A stretch of DNA of 50,314 nt, from contig NZ_ABXW01000068.1 in NCBI RefSeq assembly GCF_000173415.1, positions 1 through 50,314 on the forward strand, written 5' to 3'. The notes beneath the pieces are model-generated. The model was not told where the DNA came from, searched no databases, and saw only the letters and a list, made by a program, of their open reading frames with translations. The stretch is from Providencia alcalifaciens DSM 30120. GTDB taxonomy: Bacteria; Pseudomonadota; Gammaproteobacteria; Enterobacterales; Enterobacteriaceae. Made by a program: the position numbers and the translations under genes. Positions 27,594-36,564 of this stretch are shown here, one piece after another (position 1 is the stretch's first letter; the number at the start of each line of letters is the position of its first letter).

Positions 27594-29297
27594 ATGGCCA
27601 CCAATGCGTTTTTACTCATTGCCAGTTTTTTACTGGTATTAATGCTGCTAGCCAAACCACTTGGTCACTTTATTGCCTATCTTATCGATGGTGATATGCC
27701 TCGTGCTATTTCAAAGAGTGAATCGGTATTCTGGCGGTTAAGCGGAATCAAACAAATAGGGCGAGATCTCCCTGAGATGAATTATAGGCAATATGCCATC
27801 GCCATCTTCATGTTTAATTTGCTGGGGTTTGGATTACTATTTGTTATTTTGCTGTGCCAAGGCTCGTTACCTTTAAACCCACAACACTACCCAGGCATGA
27901 GCTGGGACTTAGCGTTTAATACTGCCATTAGCTTTGTGGCAAATACCAACTGGCAATCTTATAGCGGAGAAAACACCTTAAGCTATTTGAGCCAGATGGT
28001 CGGGTTAACGGTGCAAAATTTCCTCTCGGCTGCAACAGGGATAGCCGTCGTGTTTGCACTGATCCGTGCATTCTCACGACACGGCAGCAAAACCATTGGT
28101 AATGCTTGGGTCGATTTAGCACGTATCACGCTATATCTCCTTTTGCCATTATCCATTGTGTTGGCTTTATTCTTTGTTAGCCAAGGGGTTATTCAGAATT
28201 TCTCCCCTTATATTCTAAGTAGTAACCTTGATAGCAGCTCACAATTATTGCCGATGGGACCCGTTGCTTCGCAAGAAGCCATTAAGTTGTTAGGAACCAA
28301 TGGAGGGGGATTTTTTGGGGCTAACTCATCACACCCATTTGAAAACCCTACAGCCTTAAGCAATTTTGTCCAAATGTTGGCTATCTTCTTAATTCCAACT
28401 GCACTCTGCTTTGCTTTTGGTCGTACCGTCAGTGATAGCAAACAAGGTCATGCTCTGCTATGGGCAATGGCGATTATTTTTGTGATCGCCGCAGCGGTCG
28501 TGATCCACGAAGAATACGTTGGCAACCCATTTTTAGGGGAGTTGCATGCAACAAGCACCGCTAATCTTGAAGGAAAAGAAAATCGCTTCGGTACATTAGG
28601 CTCTGCCTTGTATGCCGTCGTGACTACCGCAGCATCTTGTGGTGCAGTGAACTCAATGCATGATTCCTACACGGCATTAGGCGGCATGGTGCCTATGTGG
28701 CTAATGCAAATCGGAGAAGTTGTCTTTGGCGGCGTGGGATCAGGCCTCTACGGTATGCTGTTATTTGTTTTACTCGCAGTTTTCTTAGCTGGGTTGATGA
28801 TTGGGCGCACACCTGAATACCTTGGTAAAAAAATTGAAGTGCGTGAAATGAAAATGGTGGCATTGGCAATTTTAGTCACGCCAACCTTAGTACTACTCGG
28901 CACAACAATTTCACTCATGACTGAAGCGGGACGTGCTGGCATTCTTAACCCAGGCGCACATGGATTCAGTGAAGTGCTATACGCTTTCTCATCCGCAGCC
29001 AACAACAACGGCAGTGCATTTGCAGGATTAAGCTCGAATACGCCGTATTATAATGTGATGCTGGCGTTAGCCATGTTCTTTGGTCGTTTTGGTGTCATTT
29101 TCCCAGTATTAGCCATCGCGGGTTCTATGGCAGTGAAAAAACCTCAAGCGGCAAGCCTTGCTGCATTACCAACACACGGTCCGCTGTTTATCGGTTTATT
29201 AATCATGACAGTTCTTCTCATTGGTGCGCTGACCTTTGTACCTGCCCTTGCGTTAGGTCCGATCGCAGAACATCTGCAAATTTGGTTAGCGGCATAA
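27594..29297 (+). CDS. kdpA: K+-transporting ATPase subunit KdpA
   Basis: KdpA is the potassium-channel-like subunit that binds and passes K+ (superfamily of K+ transporters). I start it at ATG 27594 (567 residues), one base after kdpF; a frame from 27564 would overlap kdpF. About ten hydrophobic helices are visible. The selectivity-filter loops are recognisable as [43 protein letters not shown] and [14 protein letters not shown]. Confidence 0.96.
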   Translation: MATNAFLLIASFLLVLMLLAKPLGHFIAYLIDGDMPRAISKSESVFWRLSGIKQIGRDLPEMNYRQYAIAIFMFNLLGFGLLFVILLCQGSLPLNPQHYPGMSWDLAFNTAISFVANTNWQSYSGENTLSYLSQMVGLTVQNFLSAATGIAVVFALIRAFSRHGSKTIGNAWVDLARITLYLLLPLSIVLALFFVSQGVIQNFSPYILSSNLDSSSQLLPMGPVASQEAIKLLGTNGGGFFGANSSHPFENPTALSNFVQMLAIFLIPTALCFAFGRTVSDSKQGHALLWAMAIIFVIAAAVVIHEEYVGNPFLGELHATSTANLEGKENRFGTLGSALYAVVTTAASCGAVNSMHDSYTALGGMVPMWLMQIGEVVFGGVGSGLYGMLLFVLLAVFLAGLMIGRTPEYLGKKIEVREMKMVALAILVTPTLVLLGTTISLMTEAGRAGILNPGAHGFSEVLYAFSSAANNNGSAFAGLSSNTPYYNVMLALAMFFGRFGVIFPVLAIAGSMAVKKPQAASLAALPTHGPLFIGLLIMTVLLIGALTFVPALALGPIAEHLQIWLAA

Positions 29298-29310
29298 TGA
29301 GGGTGAAAAA

Positions 29311-31374
29311 ATGAAAAATCAAAAAACACAATTATTTGATAGCAAACTGGTTCGCCAATCAACCCTTGATGCCATTAAAAAACTGACACCACAAGCACAA
29401 TGGCGTAACCCAGTGATGTTTGTTGTCTACATCGGCAGCATCATGACGACATTATTATGGATAGCGATGATCGCTGGCTATAGCGAAGGCAACGCTTGGT
29501 TTAGTGGCATGGTGACATTATGGTTATGGTTTACCGTACTGTTTGCTAACTTTGCAGAAGCGCTAGCGGAAGGACGTAGTAAAGCCCAAGCACAAAGCTT
29601 AAAAGGGGTCAAACAACAAAGTCGTGCGACCAAACTGGCAACAGCCGCTCTCGATGCACCGCAAGAAATGGTCAGTTCAGACCAGCTACGCAAAGGTGAT
29701 ATCGTGCTGATCCGAGCTGGGGAAACTATCCCTTGTGATGGTGAAGTGATTGAAGGCGGTGCATCGGTAGATGAAAGTGCTATTACAGGGGAATCAGCAC
29801 CCGTCATCCGCGAATCCGGTGGTGACTTCTCATCGGTCACAGGGGGAACTCGAGTCCTTTCCGACTGGCTGATCGTCGAATGTACGGTTAACCCGGGCGA
29901 AACCTTCTTAGACCGTATGATATCGATGGTGGAAGGCGCACAGCGCCGTAAAACGCCAAATGAAATCGCCTTAACTATTTTGTTAACCGCGCTAACAATT
30001 ATCTTTGTGTTAGTCTGCGCAACCTTATACCCATTCACCCTGTTTGCCACTGAGTATGCAGGTGCAGGTGGTGCAGTTTCGATTATTGTTTTAATTGCCC
30101 TTCTGATCTGTTTGATTCCAACCACGATTGGTGGATTGCTTTCGTCCATCGGTGTTGCTGGTATGAGTCGTATGCTAGGCGCAAATGTGATTGCCACCAG
30201 CGGTCGTGCTGTTGAAGCCGCTGGGGATGTGGACGTACTGTTGTTGGATAAAACGGGCACCATCACCCTCGGTAATCGTCAAGCCTCTGACTTTTTACCG
30301 CTAAGCGGCGTCACAGAGCAGCAATTAGCCGATGCGGCTCAGCTCTCTTCACTGGCGGATGAAACCCCAGAAGGACGCAGTATTGTGGTGCTCGCAAAAC
30401 AGAAATTCAATTTACGCGAACGTGATATCCACGCAATGAATGCGACTTTTGTTCCCTTCTCCGCGATGACAAGAATGAGCGGTGTTAACGTGGGTGAGCG
30501 CATGATCCGTAAAGGTTCTGCGGATGCTATCCGTCGCTATGTAGAAGCCAATCATGGAAAATTCCCTGTTGAAGCAGACAAGCTTGTCGAACAAGTTGCC
30601 CATGCAGGGGGAACACCATTAGTCGTTGTTGATAGCCAAACCGTTCTCGGCGTCGTTGCACTCAAAGACATCGTGAAAGGTGGGATGAAAGAGCGTTTTG
30701 CACAAATGCGCGCCATGGGGATCAAAACCGTTATGATTACGGGGGATAACCACCTGACAGCGGCAGCAATCGCTGCGGAAGCAGGCGTGGATGATTTCTT
30801 AGCGGAAGCCACTCCAGAAGCAAAACTCGCCTTAATACGCCAGTACCAATCCGAAGGTCGACTCGTTGCGATGACGGGGGACGGGACTAACGATGCCCCT
30901 GCACTGGCACAAGCTGACGTTGCTGTCGCGATGAACTCAGGTACTCAAGCCGCTAAAGAAGCGGGGAACATGGTGGATTTGGATTCGAACCCAACCAAGT
31001 TAATTGAAGTCGTTCATATTGGTAAACAAATGCTGATGACCCGAGGTTCATTAACCACATTCAGTATTGCCAACGATATCGCCAAATACTTCGCGATTAT
31101 TCCGGCATGCTTTGCCGTCACATGGCCACAGCTCAATGCATTAAATATTATGCACTTACATTCACCGGCATCGGCGTTGCTGTCCGCGGTTATTTTTAAT
31201 GCCCTGATTATTGTGTTCTTAATTCCACTGGCATTAAAAGGGGTAAATTATCGCCCAATGAGCTCTCAGTCACTTTTACAACGCAATTTAAGCTTGTACG
31301 GTTTAGGCGGATTGATTGTCCCATTCGTGGGGATCAAGCTTATCGATATGTTCATCAGCTTATTTGGTATTTAA
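29311..31374 (+). CDS. kdpB: K+-transporting P-type ATPase subunit KdpB
   Basis: KdpB is the energising P-type ATPase subunit. Its 687 residues show the actuator motif AITGESAPV, the phosphorylation motif [13 protein letters not shown], the nucleotide-domain block SAMTRMSGV with KGSAD, and the hinge motif [21 protein letters not shown]. Seven transmembrane helices are expected and traceable at both ends. It follows kdpA by 13 bp and precedes kdpC by 10 bp. Confidence 0.98.
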   Translation: MKNQKTQLFDSKLVRQSTLDAIKKLTPQAQWRNPVMFVVYIGSIMTTLLWIAMIAGYSEGNAWFSGMVTLWLWFTVLFANFAEALAEGRSKAQAQSLKGVKQQSRATKLATAALDAPQEMVSSDQLRKGDIVLIRAGETIPCDGEVIEGGASVDESAITGESAPVIRESGGDFSSVTGGTRVLSDWLIVECTVNPGETFLDRMISMVEGAQRRKTPNEIALTILLTALTIIFVLVCATLYPFTLFATEYAGAGGAVSIIVLIALLICLIPTTIGGLLSSIGVAGMSRMLGANVIATSGRAVEAAGDVDVLLLDKTGTITLGNRQASDFLPLSGVTEQQLADAAQLSSLADETPEGRSIVVLAKQKFNLRERDIHAMNATFVPFSAMTRMSGVNVGERMIRKGSADAIRRYVEANHGKFPVEADKLVEQVAHAGGTPLVVVDSQTVLGVVALKDIVKGGMKERFAQMRAMGIKTVMITGDNHLTAAAIAAEAGVDDFLAEATPEAKLALIRQYQSEGRLVAMTGDGTNDAPALAQADVAVAMNSGTQAAKEAGNMVDLDSNPTKLIEVVHIGKQMLMTRGSLTTFSIANDIAKYFAIIPACFAVTWPQLNALNIMHLHSPASALLSAVIFNALIIVFLIPLALKGVNYRPMSSQSLLQRNLSLYGLGGLIVPFVGIKLIDMFISLFGI

Positions 31375-31384
31375 GGAGCCTATT

Positions 31385-31978
31385 ATGAACATGTTTCGTT
31401 CTTCATTTATGATCTTAGTTTTACTGACATTGGTCACGGGGATTGCTTACCCGCTACTCGTCACAGGGATCGCCAATGTAATTTTTCCAGCTCAATCGAT
31501 GGGCTCGCTGATCCTGCAAGATAATCGCGTTATTGGTTCATCATTAATTGGGCAGTCTTACCAAAATGACCATTATTTCTACGGTCGCCCCTCAGTGACG
31601 GCAGATGTACCGTATAATGCACTGGCATCTGGTGGTAGCAATTTAGCGATCAGCAATCCTTTGTTAACAAAAGAATTAACTGAGCGCGCTGTGGCATTGA
31701 AACAGCATGAACCTGATGGCGGAGACTCTCTACCCGTGGATTTACTCACCGCATCATCAAGTGGGTTAGATCCACATATTTCAGTAGCTGCCGCCTTATA
31801 TCAAGCGCCACGGGTTGCCAAAAACAGACAGTTATCGATAGACACAGTAAAATCGATTATCGCTGATAACACTCAATCTCCGCTGTTTAGATTCTTAGGG
31901 GAGCCAGTTGTCAACGTGCTAGAATTGAACCTTGCCCTTGATGCCTATCAGCGGGAAGCTAACAGTCAAAATCACTGA
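31385..31978 (+). CDS. kdpC: K+-transporting ATPase subunit KdpC
   Basis: KdpC is the accessory subunit with one N-terminal transmembrane helix (~8-30) and a periplasmic domain. I start it at ATG 31385 (197 residues), which has AAGGAGCC upstream; a frame from 31316 would overlap kdpB. Family blocks are GSSLIGQSY, YFYGRPS, ASGGSNLAISNP, SSSGLDPHISVAAALYQ and the C-terminal GEPVVNVLELNLALD. Confidence 0.96.
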   Translation: MNMFRSSFMILVLLTLVTGIAYPLLVTGIANVIFPAQSMGSLILQDNRVIGSSLIGQSYQNDHYFYGRPSVTADVPYNALASGGSNLAISNPLLTKELTERAVALKQHEPDGGDSLPVDLLTASSSGLDPHISVAAALYQAPRVAKNRQLSIDTVKSIIADNTQSPLFRFLGEPVVNVLELNLALDAYQREANSQNH

Positions 31979-31986
31979 GGTCAGTT

Positions 31987-34686
31987 ATGAATAATCAGGA
32001 GCCTATCCGCCCAAACCCAGATGACCTGTTGGTAAAGGCAAATGAAACTGGACGCGGCAAACTTAAGATTTTCTTCGGTGCTTGTGCGGGTGTTGGGAAA
32101 ACTTATGCCATGTTGCAAGAAGCGCAACGCCTTCGAGCACAAGGGTTAGATGTGCTGATTGGCGTGGTCGAAACTCATGAACGAGAAGAAACCGCCGCAC
32201 TGCTGGATGGGCTCCCGCAACTACCTCCGTTAAAAATCAGCCATCGAGGGCGTCGCCTGCACGCCTTCGATATTGATGCAGCATTAGCAAGGCATCCTGC
32301 CATTATCTTGATGGATGAACTTGCCTTCAGTAATCCAAATGGCAGCCGTCATCCTAAACGCTGGCAAGATGTCGAAGAACTGCTGGATGCGGGGATCGAT
32401 GTTCTTACGACAGTGAATGTGCAACATATTGAAAGTTTGAATGATATCGTGGGAAGCATCACGGGCATTCGCGTACGAGAAACCGTTCCCGACCATATTT
32501 TTGATGCCGCCAATGAAGTGGTATTAGTTGATTTGCCGCCAGATGACCTTCGCCAGCGCCTAAAAGAAGGCAAAGTGTATATACCGGGGCAAGCAGAACG
32601 CGCTATCGAGCATTTTTTCCGTAAAGGTAATCTCATTGCCTTACGTGAATTGGCGTTACGACGCACAGCCGACCGTGTTGATGATCAAATGCGAGAGTTT
32701 CGCGATGGCAAAGGAGAAGCCCCCGTTTGGCATACTCGGGATGGGTTATTGTTATGCATTGGGCATAATACTGGCAATGAAAAACTGGTACGCGCAGCAG
32801 CCCGACTCGCCGCTAAATTTGGCAGTGTTTGGCATGCGGTATATGTCGAAACCCCCACATTGCACCAACTTCCTGAAAATCAGCGCCGCGCCATTTTAAA
32901 AGCACTTCGGCTCGCACAAGACTTGGGTGCCGAAACCGCCACACTGTCTGATCCCAACGAGGAAAAAGCGATTTTACGTTACGCTCGTGAACATAACCTG
33001 GGTAAGATTTTAATTGGCCGGCGTGATAAACATCGCAAATGGTATAAATTTAAATTACACCAAGGCTTTGCCGATAGACTGGGTAAGCTAGGTCCTGATT
33101 TAGACTTAATCATCGTTGCTCTCGAAGAAAAAAGTGATTGGGATAAAGAGCCGGAAAGAAAGCCATTCACCGAAAAATGGCGTTCAGACATGAATGGTTA
33201 TTTAATGGCGATAGCCATGTGTGCTGCCATCACTTTATTCTCACGTACATTTTTACTGGCACTGGACAAAGCTAACCTCGTGACACTCTATTTGCTTGGG
33301 GTGGTGCTAGTCGCGCTATTTTATGGTCGGCGCCCTTCCGTCTTTGCCGCGTTAATCAACGTAGTCAGCTTTGACCTATTCTTTGTGCAACCTCACTTTT
33401 CATTAGCCATTATGGATATGCAGTATTTAGTGACTTTTACTGTGATGCTAATTGTGGGGGTTGTCGTCGGGAACCTCACCGCTGGCATGCGCTATCAAGC
33501 GCGCATTGCTCGCTACCGTGAGCAACGTACACGCCATTTATATGAAATGACTAAAGAGCTGGGGCAAGCACTTAGCACTGAAGATATCGGAAAAACAGGC
33601 TATCATTTTTTGAATAATGCTTTCCAAGCAAAAACCTGTTTACTTCTGCCTGATGAGAATAACCAACTCACACCATTACAGTGTGAAGGTTATAGTCAAT
33701 TACAGATAGACAAAGCCATTGCTAAATGGAGCTTTGATAAGCGCCAACCGGCTGGCGCAGGAACTGATACGCTGCCCAGCGTGCCATACCAATTACAACC
33801 TATCACGACCGCCGATGAAACCCTTGCCGTTCTTGCAATTGAACCGCGCAATATTCGCCAATTATTGATCCCTGAGCAGCAACGTATGCTGCAAACCTTT
33901 ACAGGGCTCATCGCGAGTAGCCTGTCACGCTTACAACTCACCAAACAGGCAGAAACAGCTAAATTGGATGTTGAACGGGAGCAATTACGAAATTCACTGC
34001 TGGCTGCCCTATCCCATGATCTCAAAACACCACTGACGGTCTTATTTGGGCAGAGTGAAATTTTAATGTTAGAGCTATCTGCGGAAAACTCCCCTCTCAC
34101 GGAGCAAGTTAACCAGATGCGCCAGCAAGTTTTGAGCACATCACGACTGGTCAATAATTTACTGGATATGGCTCGCTTACAATCAGGTGGGATCCACCCA
34201 AATCTAGAGTGGGAATCTCTGCAAGAAATTACCAGTAGCGCAGTTAGGATCTTAGATTACACTTTAAATAGTCATCCTCTTGATATTGATATTCCAGCAG
34301 ATTTACTATTGTATTGCGACGGAAACTTGATTGAACGCGTGTTAATTAACTTACTCGAAAATGCCATCAAATATAGCGATAATGACACCCCTATCGGCAT
34401 TCGAGCCTCGATTGAGGCACAACAGGTCCATATCGAAGTGTGGGATGCCAGTAATGCAATCCCTGACGGGCAAGAAAAAACCATTTTCGATAAATTTTCT
34501 CGCGCACAAAAAGAGTCAGCAATTCCAGGCGTTGGCTTAGGTTTAGCTATCTGTCGTGCTATTATCCATCTCCATGACGGTGAAATTTGGGCACAAAACA
34601 ATGATAAAGGTGGCGCCAGCTTCCATTTTGTTTTGCCATTAAAGCCGTTACCCGAGATTGAAAACGAAAGCGAAAACGAAATTTAG
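31987..34686 (+). CDS. kdpD: Sensor histidine kinase KdpD
   Basis: KdpD senses K+ limitation and phosphorylates KdpE. Its 899 residues carry the N-terminal KdpD domain with Walker A GACAGVGKTY (~33-42) and Walker B-like IILMDELAFSNP, a universal-stress-protein domain (~250-375), four closely spaced transmembrane helices (~400-500), a GAF-like region, then the kinase core. The H-box is AALSHDLKTPLT and the ATP-binding N, G1 and G2 boxes are LLENAIKYS, VWDASNA and GVGLGLAICR. It follows kdpC by 8 bp. Confidence 0.97.
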   Translation: MNNQEPIRPNPDDLLVKANETGRGKLKIFFGACAGVGKTYAMLQEAQRLRAQGLDVLIGVVETHEREETAALLDGLPQLPPLKISHRGRRLHAFDIDAALARHPAIILMDELAFSNPNGSRHPKRWQDVEELLDAGIDVLTTVNVQHIESLNDIVGSITGIRVRETVPDHIFDAANEVVLVDLPPDDLRQRLKEGKVYIPGQAERAIEHFFRKGNLIALRELALRRTADRVDDQMREFRDGKGEAPVWHTRDGLLLCIGHNTGNEKLVRAAARLAAKFGSVWHAVYVETPTLHQLPENQRRAILKALRLAQDLGAETATLSDPNEEKAILRYAREHNLGKILIGRRDKHRKWYKFKLHQGFADRLGKLGPDLDLIIVALEEKSDWDKEPERKPFTEKWRSDMNGYLMAIAMCAAITLFSRTFLLALDKANLVTLYLLGVVLVALFYGRRPSVFAALINVVSFDLFFVQPHFSLAIMDMQYLVTFTVMLIVGVVVGNLTAGMRYQARIARYREQRTRHLYEMTKELGQALSTEDIGKTGYHFLNNAFQAKTCLLLPDENNQLTPLQCEGYSQLQIDKAIAKWSFDKRQPAGAGTDTLPSVPYQLQPITTADETLAVLAIEPRNIRQLLIPEQQRMLQTFTGLIASSLSRLQLTKQAETAKLDVEREQLRNSLLAALSHDLKTPLTVLFGQSEILMLELSAENSPLTEQVNQMRQQVLSTSRLVNNLLDMARLQSGGIHPNLEWESLQEITSSAVRILDYTLNSHPLDIDIPADLLLYCDGNLIERVLINLLENAIKYSDNDTPIGIRASIEAQQVHIEVWDASNAIPDGQEKTIFDKFSRAQKESAIPGVGLGLAICRAIIHLHDGEIWAQNNDKGGASFHFVLPLKPLPEIENESENEI

Positions 34687-34702
34687 GAGCATCTAGCGTA
34701 CT

Positions 34703-35386
34703 GTGAGTTCCCATCAAATCCTGATCATTGAAGATGAAAAAGAGATCCGCCGCTTTGTTCGATTAGCGCTGGAGGGTGAAGGCTGGAAAATTTTTGAAGC
34801 CGAAAATTACCAACGAGGACTCATTGAAGCGGGTACTCGTCAGCCCGATTTGGTGATTTTGGATCTTGGATTACCGGATGGCGATGGATTAGATTTGATC
34901 CGTGATTTGCGCCAATGGAGCAGTATCCCGCTGATTGTGCTTTCCGCTCGAGAAGAAGAATCACAAAAAGTCGCCGCACTGGATGCGGGTGCCGATGATT
35001 ATCTCACAAAACCTTTTGGTATCAGTGAATTACTCGCCCGTGTTCGAGTCGCTTTGCGCCGCTTTGGTAAAGCGGGTCAAGAAAGCCCTACGTTTCAATT
35101 TGGCGATGTCACCGTGGATTTTATCAACCGCATCGTGACTAAAGGTAGCGAAGAGCTGCACCTTACCCCCATTGAGTTTCGGTTACTGAGCGAACTTGTC
35201 GCCAATAGTGGAAAAGTACTCACTCAGCGCCATTTGTTGCTGCAAGTCTGGGGACCGAGTTACGTCGAACATAATCATTATCTACGCATTTATATGGGGC
35301 ATTTACGCCAGAAGTTGGAAAATGACCCTGCTCGCCCCGAACATCTTTTAACTGAAACCGGTATTGGCTACCGTTTTATGCCTTAA
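34703..35386 (+). CDS. kdpE: Response regulator KdpE
   Basis: KdpE is the OmpR-type response regulator for kdpFABC. Its 227 residues have a receiver domain (1-~120; acidic pocket EDEKE, phospho-acceptor Asp in LVILDLGLPDGDG near residue 54, conserved Lys in YLTKPFG) and a winged-helix DNA-binding domain (~130-227, LTPIEFRLLSELV and HNHYLRIYMGHLRQKLE). The start is GTG at 34703, with AGGAG a rather long 13 nt upstream. Confidence 0.96.
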   Translation: MSSHQILIIEDEKEIRRFVRLALEGEGWKIFEAENYQRGLIEAGTRQPDLVILDLGLPDGDGLDLIRDLRQWSSIPLIVLSAREEESQKVAALDAGADDYLTKPFGISELLARVRVALRRFGKAGQESPTFQFGDVTVDFINRIVTKGSEELHLTPIEFRLLSELVANSGKVLTQRHLLLQVWGPSYVEHNHYLRIYMGHLRQKLENDPARPEHLLTETGIGYRFMP

Positions 35387-35501
35387 TTTATGCCTTAAAA
35401 CCTAAGTTTGTCTTAACGCATGATTCTCAGACTATTACTGATAGTTTATTCATCGCGGCTGCCTATAATCTCTCCAATCTTAATTTATCGGAGCGTTTCC
35501 T

Positions 35502-35936
35502 GTGCAATCGTTACTGACTCAAGCTTCTCGCCGTTTTGCTTCAATCTTAGTGATTTTTTTAACTATTTTCGTCACCACCAAAGCCCTTGCGCTAAGCCCA
35601 GAAGAGAAAATGCGGACTGAAGCGTTGTTAACGGAATTGGGCAAACAGCAGAATTTAACGTTCACGCGTAATGGTTCCGGTCATTCCGCACCAGAAGCTG
35701 AATCCCATTTGCGTTTAAAGCTGGGTAAAACCGAAAAGCGCTTACAGACAACAGAGCAGTTTATTGACAATGTGGCATCCAAATCCTCTATCACCGGAGA
35801 AGAGTATCAAGTCACCGATGCCCAAGGTAAAGTCACCAGCGCCAATCAATATCTGCATGATTTATTGAAAAATAACGTTGATAAAAAACCAAATAACCCG
35901 TTTTATCCCCTCCCGATTAATGAAGCGCCCCAATAG
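35502..35936 (+). CDS. yfeK: YfeK / DUF5329 family exported protein
   Basis: A 144-residue protein that matches E. coli YfeK from memory through the blocks LTFTRNGSGHSAPEAESHL, LRLKLGKTEKR, TTEQFIDNVASKSSITGE and the LHDLL tail. A signal peptide covers ~1-30 (SILVIFLTIFVTTKALA). Function is unknown; a periplasmic role is inferred. The start is GTG at 35502 with CGGAGCG upstream. A TATAAT hexamer at 35464-35469 may be its -10 box, making it separate from kdpDE. In E. coli yfeK is elsewhere on the chromosome. Confidence 0.82.
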   Translation: MQSLLTQASRRFASILVIFLTIFVTTKALALSPEEKMRTEALLTELGKQQNLTFTRNGSGHSAPEAESHLRLKLGKTEKRLQTTEQFIDNVASKSSITGEEYQVTDAQGKVTSANQYLHDLLKNNVDKKPNNPFYPLPINEAPQ

Positions 35937-36211
35937 CTTGCGGGCACTTCATTATGTCGCTGTCTTTCGTGAACCGCCTTACTCCTCGCATAATGAAAAG
36001 ACCTTTTTCATGATCGAGAAGCCCCATTTCCCTGACCCTATATATCCGCCAATCAGAATCACAATCCGAATCTTATAACCCTATACAGACCGAAGCATTA
36101 GATGCGCTGATGAAATACGTTGATAGTTGCCTTATTGTTCAAAAAGCAATTTGATTGAAATGCTGACTTTCTAAAACATAAAAAACTGATTAATTATCAT
36201 AAGTTATTCTT

Positions 36212-36232
36212 AATGATTATTATTATCATATA
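36212..36232 (+). promoter_or_regulatory. Fur-like box 1 upstream of the siderophore receptor
   Basis: AATGATTATTATTATCATAT followed by A resembles the Fur consensus (GATAATGATAATCATTATC) and its NAT-trimer arrangement. An exact copy lies 28 bp downstream. Confidence 0.65.
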
Positions 36233-36239
36233 ATATTTA

Positions 36240-36260
36240 AATGATTATTATTATCATATA
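36240..36260 (+). promoter_or_regulatory. Fur-like box 2 (exact 21-bp duplicate of box 1)
   Basis: Identical over 21 bp to the box at 36212-36232. The pair probably brackets the receptor promoter and would give tight iron repression. The receptor gene starts about 300 bp downstream. Confidence 0.65.
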
Positions 36261-36420
36261 GAATGCAAAATTAAAGTTTGAAAACAATAGAATGCTAATG
36301 TATTAGCTTGCGCATCTATATGTTTTTCATCTAAAAACTTTACATTTTCACATTGAGAGCACATTGATTTAATTCAGATATATTTACGCCAGAGATGTCA
36401 AAGAATACATCGGTGTAAGT

Positions 36421-36564
36421 ATGAACGGTAAAAGAAAAACTCACTTTTATCCCCTCCTGACCAAATCAAAAAATATCCATCGTGTGAAAACTTGCACTAC
36501 TAGGTTTCCATACCGTCTTAAATTTCACGTTGAAAATAGGGATGAACAGGTATTGCTATGTTAA
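36421..36564 (+). CDS. Candidate 47-residue upstream ORF overlapping the receptor start
   Basis: An open frame starting ATG at 36421 (MNGKRKTHFYPLL...) runs 47 codons and stops at TAA 36562-36564, 7 nt inside the receptor gene (ATGTTAA). The product would be strongly basic, with no domain that I recognise. The upstream GGTGTAAG is a weak ribosome site. Exact overlap with the receptor start suggests translational coupling or a leader-type control, but chance is not excluded. Nothing shows that it is translated. Confidence 0.3.
   Translation: MNGKRKTHFYPLLTKSKNIHRVKTCTTRFPYRLKFHVENRDEQVLLC

Larger units (their letters stand above)
35937..36420. other. yfeK-receptor spacer with possible gene remnant
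   Basis: No intact gene. From 36014 to 36154 (plus strand) a 46-codon frame is open without a start codon; its end reads TEALDALMKYVDSC and then LIVQKAI, which looks protein-like but which I cannot assign. After 36200 the sequence becomes AT-rich and holds the two Fur-like boxes and a GCTAAT-GT-ATTAGC palindrome (36294-36307). Confidence 0.45.

Noticed and set aside
29478-30266. Long open frame opposite kdpB
   Set aside because: Antisense shadow of a strongly conserved P-type ATPase gene; low-complexity composition and no promoter or ribosome site.
33696-34154. Open frame opposite kdpD
   Set aside because: Antisense shadow of a conserved histidine kinase gene.
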